Counted from the stretch's first letter, positions 25,845 to 34,996 are shown. The stretch: 40,451 nt of DNA from Pseudosporangium ferrugineum (GCF_003002065.1 NZ_PVZG01000035.1:1-40451); one strand, 5' to 3'. The notes: generated by a model not told the origin, from the sequence alone. Numbers and translations: made by a program.

Positions 25845-26588
25845 CTACAGCAGCGGTTCGATGTGCCGGCTGGGCAGCGCTCCCGGCCTGGCGATGTAGT
25901 AACCCTGCCCGTGGCGTACGCCGAGCGCGAGGAGCTGCTCGTGCTCGGCGTACGTCTCGATGCCCTCGGCCACCAGCAGCGCGCCGATGCTCGCGGCGAA
26001 GGTGGTCAGCGCGCGGGCCAGGGCGATGCGTACCGGGTCGGCGTCGATGTCACGGGTGAGCGAGATGTCGAGCTTGATGACGTCCGGGCGCAGCTGGAGG
26101 ATCTGGCTGAGGTTGGCGAAGCCGGCGCCCGCGTCGTCCACCGCGATGAGGATGCCGGCCTCCCGCAGCGGGCCGATCGCCGCCAGCAGCGCGGTGTAGT
26201 CGGTGACCTGGGTGTGCTCGGTGAGCTCCACCGCGATCCGGCGGTGCGCGTGCGCCAGCAGCAGCGTCGTGGTGCGCGGCGTCAGCAGCGCCTCGACCGA
26301 GGCGTTGAGGCTGAGCCAGGCGCCCTCGGGCAGGTCGCCGGCGCGTTCCAGCGCCCGTTCCATGGCCAGCAGCTCCAGCTCCACGCCCAGCCCGGCCGCC
26401 ATGGCGGCGGCGAACGCCTCGGCGGGGCTCGGGAAGTGCCGGCGGTCGAAGCGGGCGAGCGCCTCGTAGCCGCGGACCACGCCGTCCTCCAGCTGCACGA
26501 TCGGCTGGAACACGACCTGCAGGGCGCCGCTGTCCAGCACGTCGTGAACGGCCTGGGTGCCCGGCGGGGGGAGCTGTGCCACGGTCAT
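25845..26588 (-). CDS. EAL-domain c-di-GMP phosphodiesterase
   Basis: The 247-residue product is a stand-alone EAL domain. The motifs for metal and c-di-GMP binding are all visible: GYEALAR (Glu42), LNAS, AVELTEH, VDDAGAG, IKLDISL, VAEGIET and GQGYYIARP. It is therefore predicted to be an active phosphodiesterase that lowers c-di-GMP. It has no N-terminal sensor or membrane segment, so it is probably cytoplasmic and regulated in trans. It lies 46 nt downstream of the EAL-HDOD gene and probably shares its transcript. Confidence 0.92.
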   Translation of the reverse strand: MTVAQLPPPGTQAVHDVLDSGALQVVFQPIVQLEDGVVRGYEALARFDRRHFPSPAEAFAAAMAAGLGVELELLAMERALERAGDLPEGAWLSLNASVEALLTPRTTTLLLAHAHRRIAVELTEHTQVTDYTALLAAIGPLREAGILIAVDDAGAGFANLSQILQLRPDVIKLDISLTRDIDADPVRIALARALTTFAASIGALLVAEGIETYAEHEQLLALGVRHGQGYYIARPGALPSRHIEPLL

Positions 26589-26634
26589 GCCCGGCCCAGT
26601 CGGCGGGCTACCTCAACGCAGCCTCCAGCCGGCG

Positions 26635-27891
26635 TCAGGAGACGACGAGCTCCTGCTGCCGGGACGCGGCCGCCACCGTCTGGGTGGACCAGCGCAGGGC
26701 GTCCATGACCGCGCCGGTGAGGTCGTTGCCGCCCCGGGCGAAACCCATCCGGGCCATGTCGCCGTGCTCGTACGCGTCGACCACCCGCAGCATCCGGCCG
26801 AGCGGCCCGATGCCCCGGGTCAGCGCCGCGACCAGGTCCGCGGTCAGCGGCAGGTGGTTGACCATCGACGAGGCGGTGATGCCGAGCAGCTCGGCGACCG
26901 CGGTGATGAGGCCGGCGACGAACGCCGCGTCCGGGTCGGCGTCGAAGCGGGCCGCCAGGTTGTGGCACAGCCGGGCCCGGGTGAGCGCGTTGGTCAGCTG
27001 CGCCTCGGTGGCCTCGGCGACGTCGTCGACGACCATGAGCATCGCCCACCGCCGGATGTGGCCGAGCCCCAGCAGCACCACGGCCTGCCGGATGGACGAG
27101 ACCCGCTGGATGCTGCCGACCGCGGCACTGTTGCTCGCGCGCAGGACCCGCATGGTGAGCGCCGGATCGCTGGAGATGATCTCCACGACCCGGTCGAGGT
27201 CGGCGTCCACCTCGCTCAGCGCCCCGAGCAGCTCCAGCCGGCGCAGCTTGAAGGGCGGGATGCAGGCGGCCGTCATCACCTGGGGGCGGCTCAGCACGTA
27301 CCCCTGGCGCAGTTCGATGCCGTGACGGTCGCAGAGGGCCAGGTCGTCGAGGGTTTCCAGGCCCTCGGCGACGATCTCCACGTGCGGGAAGCCGCGGAAG
27401 AACGCCAGCTGGTCGGCGAGGCGGTCCAGGTCGCAGTGCGGCAGATCGAGTTTCACGTACGACGCCAGCGGCAGCAGCCGCTCGTGGCCGGACTGCCACA
27501 CGAAGTCGTCGAGGGCGATCCGGTAGCCGGCGGCGACCAGGTTCGTCACGCCCGCCACCACCGCGTCGTCCACGTCGATCGTCTCGAGGATCTCCAGCAC
27601 CACGTTCTCGGGGCCGAAGGGCAGGATCAGCTCGCCGGTGAGGAACTCGCGGGTCATGTTGATGAAGCACATGCGGTCGCCGACGACCTCGTCGAGGCCG
27701 AACTCGGTGAAGGCGTTCACGATGACCTGGCTGGTCGCGTACGCGTCCCGGCGGTCCGCCTCGACGGCCTGGGTATTGCCGCGGAAGAGGAGCTCATAGC
27801 CGGCGATGTCGCCGGACGCGTCGAAGATGGGCTGGCGCCCGATGTGCACGAGGCGGGCACCCGGCTGAGGAAACTCCGACGTATCTTCCAC
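26635..27891 (-). CDS. EAL-HDOD signalling protein (YuxH-type)
   Basis: The 418-residue product has an EAL-like N-terminal half, with GYELLFRG, FINMT, LEILET, LDDF, VKLDL, AEGLET and RQGYVLSRP. Its HDOD half (about 210-400) is recognised from LLGALSEVDADLDRVVEIIS and VSSIRQAVVLLGLGHIRRW. In this family the HDOD domain is a protein-interaction module and often c-di-GMP turnover is lost. Some consensus EAL residues are altered here (the motif reads ELL), so a binding role is as likely as catalysis. It is upstream of the stand-alone EAL gene. Confidence 0.9.
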   Translation of the reverse strand: MEDTSEFPQPGARLVHIGRQPIFDASGDIAGYELLFRGNTQAVEADRRDAYATSQVIVNAFTEFGLDEVVGDRMCFINMTREFLTGELILPFGPENVVLEILETIDVDDAVVAGVTNLVAAGYRIALDDFVWQSGHERLLPLASYVKLDLPHCDLDRLADQLAFFRGFPHVEIVAEGLETLDDLALCDRHGIELRQGYVLSRPQVMTAACIPPFKLRRLELLGALSEVDADLDRVVEIISSDPALTMRVLRASNSAAVGSIQRVSSIRQAVVLLGLGHIRRWAMLMVVDDVAEATEAQLTNALTRARLCHNLAARFDADPDAAFVAGLITAVAELLGITASSMVNHLPLTADLVAALTRGIGPLGRMLRVVDAYEHGDMARMGFARGGNDLTGAVMDALRWSTQTVAAASRQQELVVS

Positions 27892-27954
27892 GGCGTGACG
27901 ATCGGCCGCGTTGACCCGGGCTTGAGGAAACCCTGCGCCGGACTTGAGAAGGAA

Positions 27955-27984
27955 CGAGGCCGCACCCGGTCGGGCGCGGCCTCG
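27955..27984 (-). terminator. Rho-independent terminator downstream of the DUF6345 gene
   Basis: A 9-bp perfect stem (27955-27963 with 27976-27984) extends inward past one mismatch with a further short GC stem. On the minus strand it is followed by TTCCTTCTC. It lies 25 nt after the stop of the leftward gene ending at 28010 and before the start of the EAL-HDOD gene. Confidence 0.75.
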
Positions 27985-28009
27985 CTGTGTCGCTGTATGC
28001 CGGTGTTGT

Positions 28010-29674
28010 TCAGGAGGCGCCGGAGATGTACCAGTAACCGGTGACCGACGCGGCGGGCACGTCCGGACCGACCGGGCCCTTGCCCCAGAAGTAGTCGTTC
28101 ATGTTCACCGAGCCGCCCGGGCCGATCGGGCCCATGCTCGCCCACACCACCGAGGCGGGCTGGTCGTCGATCGACGCCTGGGCCCAGGCGCTGCGGACCG
28201 GCATCGGGTTGTTCCACCACAGGAACGGGCTGCGCAGCATGTAGTTCGCGTACGTGCCGCCGTGCGAGGCGCTGTGGTACGAGACCGTGTGGAAGCTGTT
28301 GATCTGGTGCAGCCCGGCGAACGCCGGACCCCAGCGCTGCCACCACCGCTTGCCGCCCGACTCCTGCGCGAGGATCAGGCAGGTGAACAGGCTCATCCAC
28401 TCGACGTCGCCGTTGCCCCAGCGGGCCTCGGTGTTCGCCAGGAAGGTGTCGTCGTTGCTGCTGCACCCGGCGAAGCTGAAGCCGGTCGGCGAGCCGTGGC
28501 CCTGCCAGTACGTCATGTCGACGTGGTCGGCCCAGTTGCTGTCGTCGCCGCCGAAAGCCGGGTCCTTGAAGTCCTGCTCCCACGCGTTGTGGTCGCGCCA
28601 GCTGAACTCGACCGGGATGCCGCGGCTGGTGAACTGGTTGTTGAAGGAGTTGAGGTTGTTGCTGGTGTACGGCAGCCCCGAGCACACGCCGGTGCCCTCG
28701 CTGCCGACGTCGGCGCGGCCGTACGCCCGCGACGCCGGCCCGGACTGCGTGCTCTTGCTCGCGCCCGCCGCCGGGCCGGCGGTCCCGCGCGGCTCCTGCG
28801 GCTCGGGCGCCGCGGCGAGCGGGGCGTCGACCGCGGCGGGCACGACGACCCGCTGGGCCTGGGCGCCCGCGACGTCGACGCCGGCGCAGCGGAAGCTCGG
28901 CTCGATCGTCTGCGCGCCGGTGGACAGCGCCGGCGCCCAGTAGATCGGGGTCGCGGAGGCCACGCGTACGGCGGGACCCATCGCCTTGGCGCACCGGGCC
29001 CGCGCCTCGGCGGCGGTCAGCACCTCGACCGAGCCGGCCTGCGCCAGCGTGCGGGTGCTGAAGGAGAGGCTGGTGGCGGCGCCCTTGCCGTCGAACGCCA
29101 CGCGGATCTTGGCGCCGGGGCCCTCGTAGGGGAGGCCGGCGAGGGTGAACGCGTACGACACGGCGGTGTCGAGGGCGGCCGAGACGGTGGTCCGGCCCCG
29201 GCGGTCGACGGCCGTGACCGTGGTCTTGCGCGCGCTCGCCTTCGCGCCGCGGGGCAGCAGCTTCGCCGCGCCGAGCGCCTTCGCCGACCGCCGCAGGGCG
29301 TCGGCCTCACTGATCGTCCGCAGCCGCTTCAGCGCCGCCACGTCGAGCACCGTGGTCGTCGTCGGCTGCCCGTCCTCGTCCTTGCCCTCGCCGGTCACCC
29401 GGGTCGGCACGGACAGGAACGACTTCTCGGCGGCGTACCGGACACTGCCGTCCTCGCCGCGCGCGATCTGCTTGAGACCGAGCGCGCGGGCCAGGCCGGC
29501 GGTCTGCGCCTCGCTGAGGCCGGCCGACCGTACGCCGAAGACCGGAAGCGTCGCCCGCCCGGCCGCCTGAGCCGGCGCCGCGATCACGCTGACGCCCAGC
29601 GGTACGGCGAGCGCCACGGCCACCGCGGCAGCCGCCTCCCGTCGCCGTCGGTTCGGTGTTGTCTCGCACTGCAT
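28010..29674 (-). CDS. Secreted DUF6345 domain-containing protein
   Basis: The 554-residue product starts at ATG 29674, with GGGGGT upstream, and has a twin-basic N-terminus (NRRRREAA) and a signal peptide ending APAQA. Residues about 40-320 are a PepSY-like or unassigned N-terminal region rich in Ala. A low-complexity Pro/Ala linker follows. Residues about 340-554 match DUF6345, with NWADHVDMTYWQGHGS, LFTCLILAQESGG and GLHQINSFHTVSYHS. The DUF6345 function is not known. The clustered His, Asp and Cys residues suggest a hydrolase-like fold, but that is only a guess. A terminator follows. Confidence 0.8.
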   Translation of the reverse strand: MQCETTPNRRRREAAAAVAVALAVPLGVSVIAAPAQAAGRATLPVFGVRSAGLSEAQTAGLARALGLKQIARGEDGSVRYAAEKSFLSVPTRVTGEGKDEDGQPTTTTVLDVAALKRLRTISEADALRRSAKALGAAKLLPRGAKASARKTTVTAVDRRGRTTVSAALDTAVSYAFTLAGLPYEGPGAKIRVAFDGKGAATSLSFSTRTLAQAGSVEVLTAAEARARCAKAMGPAVRVASATPIYWAPALSTGAQTIEPSFRCAGVDVAGAQAQRVVVPAAVDAPLAAAPEPQEPRGTAGPAAGASKSTQSGPASRAYGRADVGSEGTGVCSGLPYTSNNLNSFNNQFTSRGIPVEFSWRDHNAWEQDFKDPAFGGDDSNWADHVDMTYWQGHGSPTGFSFAGCSSNDDTFLANTEARWGNGDVEWMSLFTCLILAQESGGKRWWQRWGPAFAGLHQINSFHTVSYHSASHGGTYANYMLRSPFLWWNNPMPVRSAWAQASIDDQPASVVWASMGPIGPGGSVNMNDYFWGKGPVGPDVPAASVTGYWYISGAS

Positions 29675-29795
29675 CACGGACCCCCGTCTGATGGATGCGG
29701 CACCACTCGGTGCCGCGCCCAGTATGGACGGAAGATTTCGCGCCAAATGCGTTTATAAGGCGTATGACGGATAGGCGACAGCGACGTCAGACCTC

Positions 29796-30434
29796 TCACG
29801 TGTCACAGGCGATCCCGTCGTGATCTCGATCGAGGTCGTACGGGTCGCTGCCGGTCACCCGGACGGGACCGTCCACGTACGCCGGTCCGTTCCCGCTCCC
29901 ACCGGCGCAGTCCACATCGGAGGCGACCGGCACGCACGGGTCGTAGCCGGGCGTGCAGTCCCCGCCGCCGTCGTCCTCCGGCTCGGGCTCGACGTACGTC
30001 CCCACGGCGACCACCTCGGTGACCGGCTTGCGGGTGACCCGCGAGGAGACCAGCCTGCGTGCCGTCTCCCGCCCGTCGACCAGTGTGACCTCGTACGTGC
30101 GCGTAAGGACGCCGTCGACGCCCTCGGTCACCCGCTCGCGCTCGCCCTTGGGCAGCGAGTCGTCCTTCTCCGTACGCGTCTTGTGCTTGATGGCGCTGGT
30201 CTTCGTGACCGTCTTCTTCTCGGTTCTCGGCGTCGTCGCGGTGGTGGCGGCCGGCGCCCCGCCGGCGAACTGCTGCACCCCGGGGGCGGCGGCGGGGGGC
30301 GTCTCATCGCCGGCGAGGGCGCCGAGGACGGTGAGCCCGCCGCAGCACGGGAGAACGAGGGCGGCGACGATGATCCCGGCCCGGTGCAGGGGCCGCAGCC
30401 GCGACCACGCGGATGTCTGGTTCGTCACCGGCAC
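29796..30434 (-). CDS. G5 domain and excalibur calcium-binding domain protein
   Basis: The 212-residue product has one N-terminal membrane helix or signal anchor (about 18-42). A G5 domain follows (about 70-145: KKTVTKTSAIKHKTRTEKDD and onward, ending KPVTEVVAVGTY). At the C-terminus is an excalibur motif, DRDHDGIACD, an extracellular calcium-binding loop. Such proteins are cell-wall associated, and G5 domains bind N-acetylglucosamine-containing polymers. The start is GTG 30434 or GTG 30428, with no clear ribosome-binding site for either. Confidence 0.85.
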   Translation of the reverse strand: MPVTNQTSAWSRLRPLHRAGIIVAALVLPCCGGLTVLGALAGDETPPAAAPGVQQFAGGAPAATTATTPRTEKKTVTKTSAIKHKTRTEKDDSLPKGERERVTEGVDGVLTRTYEVTLVDGRETARRLVSSRVTRKPVTEVVAVGTYVEPEPEDDGGGDCTPGYDPCVPVASDVDCAGGSGNGPAYVDGPVRVTGSDPYDLDRDHDGIACDT

Positions 30435-30493
30435 AGTCTGGGCGTCCGTTTCTCAAGGTCAGATCAGCTTTTCGGCGGGGGTGGGCTGCCTGC

Positions 30494-30712
30494 TCAGGTG
30501 GCGCCGCCGCCGGCCGGGGCGGTGACGCCGGAGGAGGCCGGCGCCGGGCGGGGGCCGCGGTGCGGCTCGCGTGACGCGCCGAGGGCCAGGAGGCCGAGGA
30601 GGGCCGTGAGCAGCACCGCGGCGATGACGAACTCGATCCGGTCGCGGCGGCGGGTGCGCCAGAGGCCGCGCGCGGGGAGTTCGTCGTACCATCGAGGTTC
30701 GTGATCGGCCAC
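30494..30712 (-). CDS. Small membrane protein, unknown function
   Basis: The 72-residue product has a basic N-terminal segment (RTRRRDR), one helix (FVIAAVLLTALLGLLALGA) and a short Pro/Ala-rich outer tail. The start is GTG 30712, with a weak GGAGA about 10 nt upstream. It resembles many unassigned small actinomycete membrane proteins. No family can be named and it could be spurious, but the positively charged side before the helix is as expected for a real inner-membrane protein. Confidence 0.55.
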   Translation of the reverse strand: MADHEPRWYDELPARGLWRTRRRDRIEFVIAAVLLTALLGLLALGASREPHRGPRPAPASSGVTAPAGGGAT

Positions 30713-30828
30713 CGGCCCAGTCTCCGGCCGGGCGCCGCCGTACGTGATCGGTGAAAGAAGTAAAAAGATTTAGCCTCTTTCTGGACCGCGTTTCGTCCGT
30801 TCGGCTCGTTTACCGCCGCGGCGCGCCG

Positions 30829-33063
30829 TCAGACCGGCACCGGGAGCCGGCCGGCGAGCTCGCCGGCGCTCACCGGAGGGCCGAGGGCGCCGCCCTGGCC
30901 GAAGCCGCAACCCGCCGCGAGCAGCGCCGCGACCTCTTCGTCCGGGCCCACCTCCTGCGCCACCACCACCTCGCTGAACTGGCGCGCCGCCGCGACGAGC
31001 CGGCGCCGGCCGTCCGGGGTGAGGGCCGGCCCGAGGCTCGCCAGATCGATCTTGACCAGGTCGGGGGCGACGCCGCAGAGGTCCGCCAGCGCGAACGGCG
31101 CCGAGCCGAAGTCGCGCACCGCGATCCGGAAGCCGTCGCGCTGCCAGCGGGCCACGTGCGCGGCGACCTTCTCCGCCTCGTCGGCCAGCACCCGCGCGCT
31201 GACCTCGAAGGTCACGTCGGCGGGGGCGAGCCCGTTGAGGCCCAGCACGTTCTGGGCGCCGGCCCGGAACCGCTCGTCCACCAGCTGGTGGGCGTCGAGC
31301 TGCAGGTGCAGGCCGAGGCCGGTCACGCCGGTGTGCCGCCACGCGGCCAGCTCCCGGCAGCCCTGCGCGAGCAGCCAGCGCTGGATCCGGCCGCCCACCT
31401 CGGTCTCCGCCGCCAGCGGCAGGAAGTCGGCGGGCGCCAGCAGGCCGCGCTGCGGATGCTCCCAGTACGGCGCGGCGGCGACCGCCACCACCTCGCCGGA
31501 CGCGAGGTCGACCACCGGTGCGTACCGGGTGACCAGCCGCCGGTGCACCAGCGCGGTGCTGAGGTCGGTCTCCAGCTGCACCCGGTTGAGCATGTCGGCG
31601 TGCATCTCCGGGACGTACACCTGGAGGTGTCCCTCGCCGAGCTTCTTGGAGCGGTACATCGCGACGTCCGCGTCGTGCAGCACCTGCGCGGCGTCCTGGC
31701 CGGCGGTGCTGACCGCGACGCCGATGCTGGCGTTGACGTGCACGAGGTTGCCGAGCACCTCGAAGGGCGCGCGGATCTGCCCGGAGATCCGCTCCGCGAC
31801 CGCCACCGCGTCCGCCAGGCCGGCGGCGGGCAGCAGCACGGCGAACTCGTCGCCGCCCAGGCGGGAGCTCGTGTCGCCGTCGCGCAGGCAGCTCCGCAGC
31901 CGCCGGGCCACCTCCGCCAGCAGTTCGTCGCCCGCGGCGTGGCCCAGCGAGTCGTTCACCGGCTTGAACCGGTCCAGGTCGATGAAGAGCACGCCGACCG
32001 TCTCGCCCCGGTCGTGGCCCTCGAGCAGCGACTGCTCCAGCCGGCCGGTGAACATCACCCGGTTGGGCAGCCCGGTCAGCGGGTCGAGCTGAGCCTCGTG
32101 CACCGCGCGTACGGCGGCGGCATCGGTCACCGCCATCCCGGCGTGGTCGGCGAGCGCGAGCAGCGCCTCCCGGTCCGCGTCGGTGAACGGCGGCTGACCG
32201 GCCGTACGGCCGACCGTCAGCGCACCGACCACGGTGTCGTTCTCCACCACCGGGCACGCCATCGTCGCCGCCGCCCCGGGCAGCTCGCCGCTGCCGTCGT
32301 CGAGCGCGACCAGGCGCCGGTGCGACATGGCCGCATCGGTCAGCGGCGCGGCCGACCTCGGCACCCGCAGCCCCAGCTCGGACTCGGTGGCCCCGGCCGA
32401 CGCGGCCAGGCGCAGATCCTCCGAGTCCGGCGCGGCCAGCAGGCGCAGGGTGGACGTACGGCCGTGCAGCAGCAGGTGACCCGCCTCGGTGATGGTGTCC
32501 AGGATCTCGCGCAGCGGGTCCCGGCGCGCGATGGCACCCTCGATCCGGCGCAGCGACTCCACCAGCGCCTGCCGCGCCTCCAACTCCCGCACCAGCCGGG
32601 CGTTCTCGGCGGCCTGCCGATCGCTGTGCTCGCGGAGCCGGCGCTCGGCGGTGAGCGTCTCCATCATCGTCAGGCTCAGCGACAGCACCCGCGCGGTCGC
32701 CCGGAGCAGGCTGATCTCGTCGGGGGAGAACGGGTCCTGGAGGCGGGCCAGCAGCAGGTGGCCGGAGACCTCGCCGCTCATCGTGGCCACGGCCAGGTGA
32801 CAGTCGCCGACGCCCGGGAGCTGGGCCCGGCGGGCGCCGGACTGGGCGAGCTCGCGGACCAGGCCGGTGGGGCACTGGCGGCGGGGGAAGCCCACCGACA
32901 CCACGTCGTCGTCGCGCAGCACCGCGCAGACCTCGGCCTCGGCGGCCGACGCGGCGTGCTCCGCGGCCACCTGCATCGCCCGGCGCTCGTCGGAGACGCT
33001 GGCCATCAGCGCGACGAACTCGGCCAGCAGGTGGGTGGCGCCCACCCCCGAAGCCATCCGCAT
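30829..33063 (-). CDS. GAF-GAF-GGDEF diguanylate cyclase with degenerate EAL domain
   Basis: The product is 744 residues: an N-terminal GAF-like region (about 10-135), a coiled-coil stretch (137-175), a second GAF (about 178-315), a GGDEF domain with GGDEF at 403-407 and an intact inhibitory RxxD site (RDGD, 394-397), and an EAL-like domain (500-744). The EAL catalytic residues are lost: the EAL motif reads AAAPYW, ELTES reads FEVSA, DDFG reads RDFG and AEGVE reads AQEVG. It should therefore make c-di-GMP and use the EAL part only for binding or structure. The start is ATG 33063, sharing one base with the FIST gene's stop. Confidence 0.9.
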   Translation of the reverse strand: MRMASGVGATHLLAEFVALMASVSDERRAMQVAAEHAASAAEAEVCAVLRDDDVVSVGFPRRQCPTGLVRELAQSGARRAQLPGVGDCHLAVATMSGEVSGHLLLARLQDPFSPDEISLLRATARVLSLSLTMMETLTAERRLREHSDRQAAENARLVRELEARQALVESLRRIEGAIARRDPLREILDTITEAGHLLLHGRTSTLRLLAAPDSEDLRLAASAGATESELGLRVPRSAAPLTDAAMSHRRLVALDDGSGELPGAAATMACPVVENDTVVGALTVGRTAGQPPFTDADREALLALADHAGMAVTDAAAVRAVHEAQLDPLTGLPNRVMFTGRLEQSLLEGHDRGETVGVLFIDLDRFKPVNDSLGHAAGDELLAEVARRLRSCLRDGDTSSRLGGDEFAVLLPAAGLADAVAVAERISGQIRAPFEVLGNLVHVNASIGVAVSTAGQDAAQVLHDADVAMYRSKKLGEGHLQVYVPEMHADMLNRVQLETDLSTALVHRRLVTRYAPVVDLASGEVVAVAAAPYWEHPQRGLLAPADFLPLAAETEVGGRIQRWLLAQGCRELAAWRHTGVTGLGLHLQLDAHQLVDERFRAGAQNVLGLNGLAPADVTFEVSARVLADEAEKVAAHVARWQRDGFRIAVRDFGSAPFALADLCGVAPDLVKIDLASLGPALTPDGRRRLVAAARQFSEVVVAQEVGPDEEVAALLAAGCGFGQGGALGPPVSAGELAGRLPVPV

Positions 33064-34232
33064 CAGTCCACCGCCAGCACGGCCACGGCATAGTTGTGCA
33101 GGCCGTCGATGCCGCGGGTGCGGGCGATCTCCCCGGCCGAGTAGAAGCCGGCCAGCGGGGTGCCGTCCGGGCCGGCGAGGCGGCGCACCTCGTCCGCCAG
33201 CCCGGGACCGGCGTCGAGCACCTGGCGGCGGCCCATGCAGTTGAAGGCCAGCAGCCCCAGGGCCGGACCCGGAAGAGCTTCGACCGCTTGCGTACGCGCG
33301 AAGCCCGCGGCGTCCAGCAGATCCTCGGGAGTCGCGTCGCTGAGCCACACCGTGCCGCCCTCGGGAACGTTCGCCGGGCACAGCAGCGAGCGGGTCGCCA
33401 GATCGGCGCCGCTGACCAGGCGCACCTCGCGGCCGCTGCGGCGGCGGATGCTCAGCGGGTGGTCGAGGGCGAACCGGGCGAACGCCCGCGGGTCCCGGTA
33501 GGCCTCCGCCGGGGCGTTCAACCGGTCGAGGTACGTGTCCAGCGCCGGCCGGTCGTCGAGCTCGTCGATCCGGCCCCGGCCGCTGCGGGTGACCAGGATG
33601 GGGTCGCCGACGACGCCGTACCCGTTGCCGACGCCGATGCCGAAGTGCCCCTCGGTGCGCATCGCCACGGTGACCAGCGCGTCGGCGACGGCCTCACCGC
33701 GGTGCAGCACGAAGGCGGACCCGGTCCGGGCGTCCGAGCCGGCGCAGCCGCCGATCAGCGGCATCGAGGCGCCGAGCGTGTCGTACGCGCCCCGCAGCAC
33801 CTCGCCCTGCTGCTCGGCGCGGCCGTCCATGAACATGAGCATCGCCGTACGCCCGCCGTCCGGCAGTGCGGTCGCGCATTCCGCGGCCTCCGCGCCGACC
33901 TCGCGGGGACGCTCGTTCAGGCCGCCGACCAGCCGGGTCTCGACGTCGAGGCCCGGGCCGCCGAGCGCGGCGACCACCACGCCGTCGTCGCCGGCGCCGG
34001 CGCCGGTGAACTCGCCCGCGGTGGAACAGCCGACCACGGGTACGCCGCCGGCGATCTTGCCGACGCCGCGGAGCACCGCCGCCAGATCGTGGCGCGGGTT
34101 GCCGAAGACGACGATGAGCCGCCCGTCCCCGCGGTCACCCACGGCCGCCGCGGCGGCGAGCAGGCCGGCCTCCTCCGCGTTCGGGTCGGCCGACGTTCCT
34201 ACGCCCATCCATCGAGAGTCACTCTGGGTCAC
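33063..34232 (-). CDS. FIST domain sensor protein
   Basis: The 389-residue product contains FIST N (about 25-215, with VVGCSTAGEFTG and IGGCAGSD) and FIST C (about 225-370, with ALDTYLDRL, LLAFNCMGRR and TPLAGFYSAGEIA). FIST domains are thought to sense small ligands, possibly amino acids, and feed signalling proteins. GTG 34232 is chosen for the strong AGGAGGAA 7 nt upstream. It overlaps the cyclase gene by one base, so sensor and cyclase are very likely made together, with FIST acting in trans. Confidence 0.9.
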   Translation of the reverse strand: MTQSDSRWMGVGTSADPNAEEAGLLAAAAAVGDRGDGRLIVVFGNPRHDLAAVLRGVGKIAGGVPVVGCSTAGEFTGAGAGDDGVVVAALGGPGLDVETRLVGGLNERPREVGAEAAECATALPDGGRTAMLMFMDGRAEQQGEVLRGAYDTLGASMPLIGGCAGSDARTGSAFVLHRGEAVADALVTVAMRTEGHFGIGVGNGYGVVGDPILVTRSGRGRIDELDDRPALDTYLDRLNAPAEAYRDPRAFARFALDHPLSIRRRSGREVRLVSGADLATRSLLCPANVPEGGTVWLSDATPEDLLDAAGFARTQAVEALPGPALGLLAFNCMGRRQVLDAGPGLADEVRRLAGPDGTPLAGFYSAGEIARTRGIDGLHNYAVAVLAVD

Positions 34233-34342
34233 GATGCGATTCCTCCTGGTAATCCTCAACCAGGATCGGCTCTCCGGGCGGCGGACTGAGCAGAAACGGC
34301 CGGACACGTTTGCGCGGCCTTTGAGGACGGGATGAGGTTGCA

Positions 34343-34804
34343 TTGAGGTTGCGGACCGAACTACGCGGCATGACGAACTCCAACCTCCTCGCCGTCCCGC
34401 CGGTGGTCGTTGCCGGTCCCGCCCGTGACCTCGCGCCGCTGCCCTGGCCGTACGCCGTCAGCAGCGTCGAGCTCACCGTCGTCGTCCCCTTCCAGAACCC
34501 CGGCGCCCGGCTGCAGGATGCAGTGCAGCGGCTCAGCGACGCCCTGCACGCCCAGCGGATCTCGTTCGAGGTCATCGCGGTGGCGGCCGGCTCCCGCAAC
34601 GGCTCCGCCGGGTCGCTCGGCGACATCGCCCACACCCGCGTCGTCACGTCGGCGCACATCCAGGACAAGGGCGCCGCGATGCACTTCGGCTTCGCCATGG
34701 CGCGGGGCGCGTGGATCTGCTTCGCGGACATCGAGGGTGAGGCGGAGGTCGACGCGTACGAGCTGGTCGAGCACTTCCACCTGGCCCGCGAGAAGAACGC
34801 CTGA
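34343..34804 (+). CDS. Short glycosyltransferase family 2-like protein
   Basis: The product is 144-153 residues. It has the start of a GT2 fold: LTVVVPFQNPGARLQDAVQR, then FEVIAVAAGSRNGS (in place of the nucleotide-binding VDDGSxD) and KGAAMHFGFAMARGAWICFAD. The protein stops soon after the position of the catalytic DxD, which reads DIEGEAE, so the acceptor half is missing. It may be a stable single-domain protein or a truncated enzyme. The start is TTG 34343 (GAGG 5 nt upstream) or ATG 34370 (no Shine-Dalgarno). It is divergent from the FIST gene. Confidence 0.65.
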   Translation: MRLRTELRGMTNSNLLAVPPVVVAGPARDLAPLPWPYAVSSVELTVVVPFQNPGARLQDAVQRLSDALHAQRISFEVIAVAAGSRNGSAGSLGDIAHTRVVTSAHIQDKGAAMHFGFAMARGAWICFADIEGEAEVDAYELVEHFHLAREKNA

Positions 34805-34813
34805 CCGCTCGCC

Positions 34814-34996
34814 ATGTCCGAGGGGATGATTCTGCTCTGCGTGCCGTTCGCGGGTCTGGCGGCGCTGCTCTACCTCAACGCGTACCTGTGCCGGGAACCC
34901 GCCGACGCCGGCGACGGCCCGCGGCGACGACGGACCGACCTCGCCACCCTCAGCCCCGTGACGCCCGTACCAGGAAACGGTGTGCTGTCGCGGTGA
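34814..34996 (+). CDS. Possible small membrane protein
   Basis: The 60-residue frame begins 9 nt after the preceding stop and encodes one helix (MILLCVPFAGLAALLYLNAYL) and a basic, Pro-rich tail. Its last 47 nt overlap the end of the convergent methyltransferase gene. The close spacing favours a two-gene unit with the GT2-like gene. There is no recognised family and it may be spurious. Confidence 0.4.
   Translation: MSEGMILLCVPFAGLAALLYLNAYLCREPADAGDGPRRRRTDLATLSPVTPVPGNGVLSR

Noticed and set aside
29752..29757. TATAAA on the minus strand as the -10 of the DUF6345 gene, similar to the one before the DUF4012 gene
   Set aside because: No acceptable -35 at 16-19 nt in either case. The shared CTTATAAA may be coincidence.
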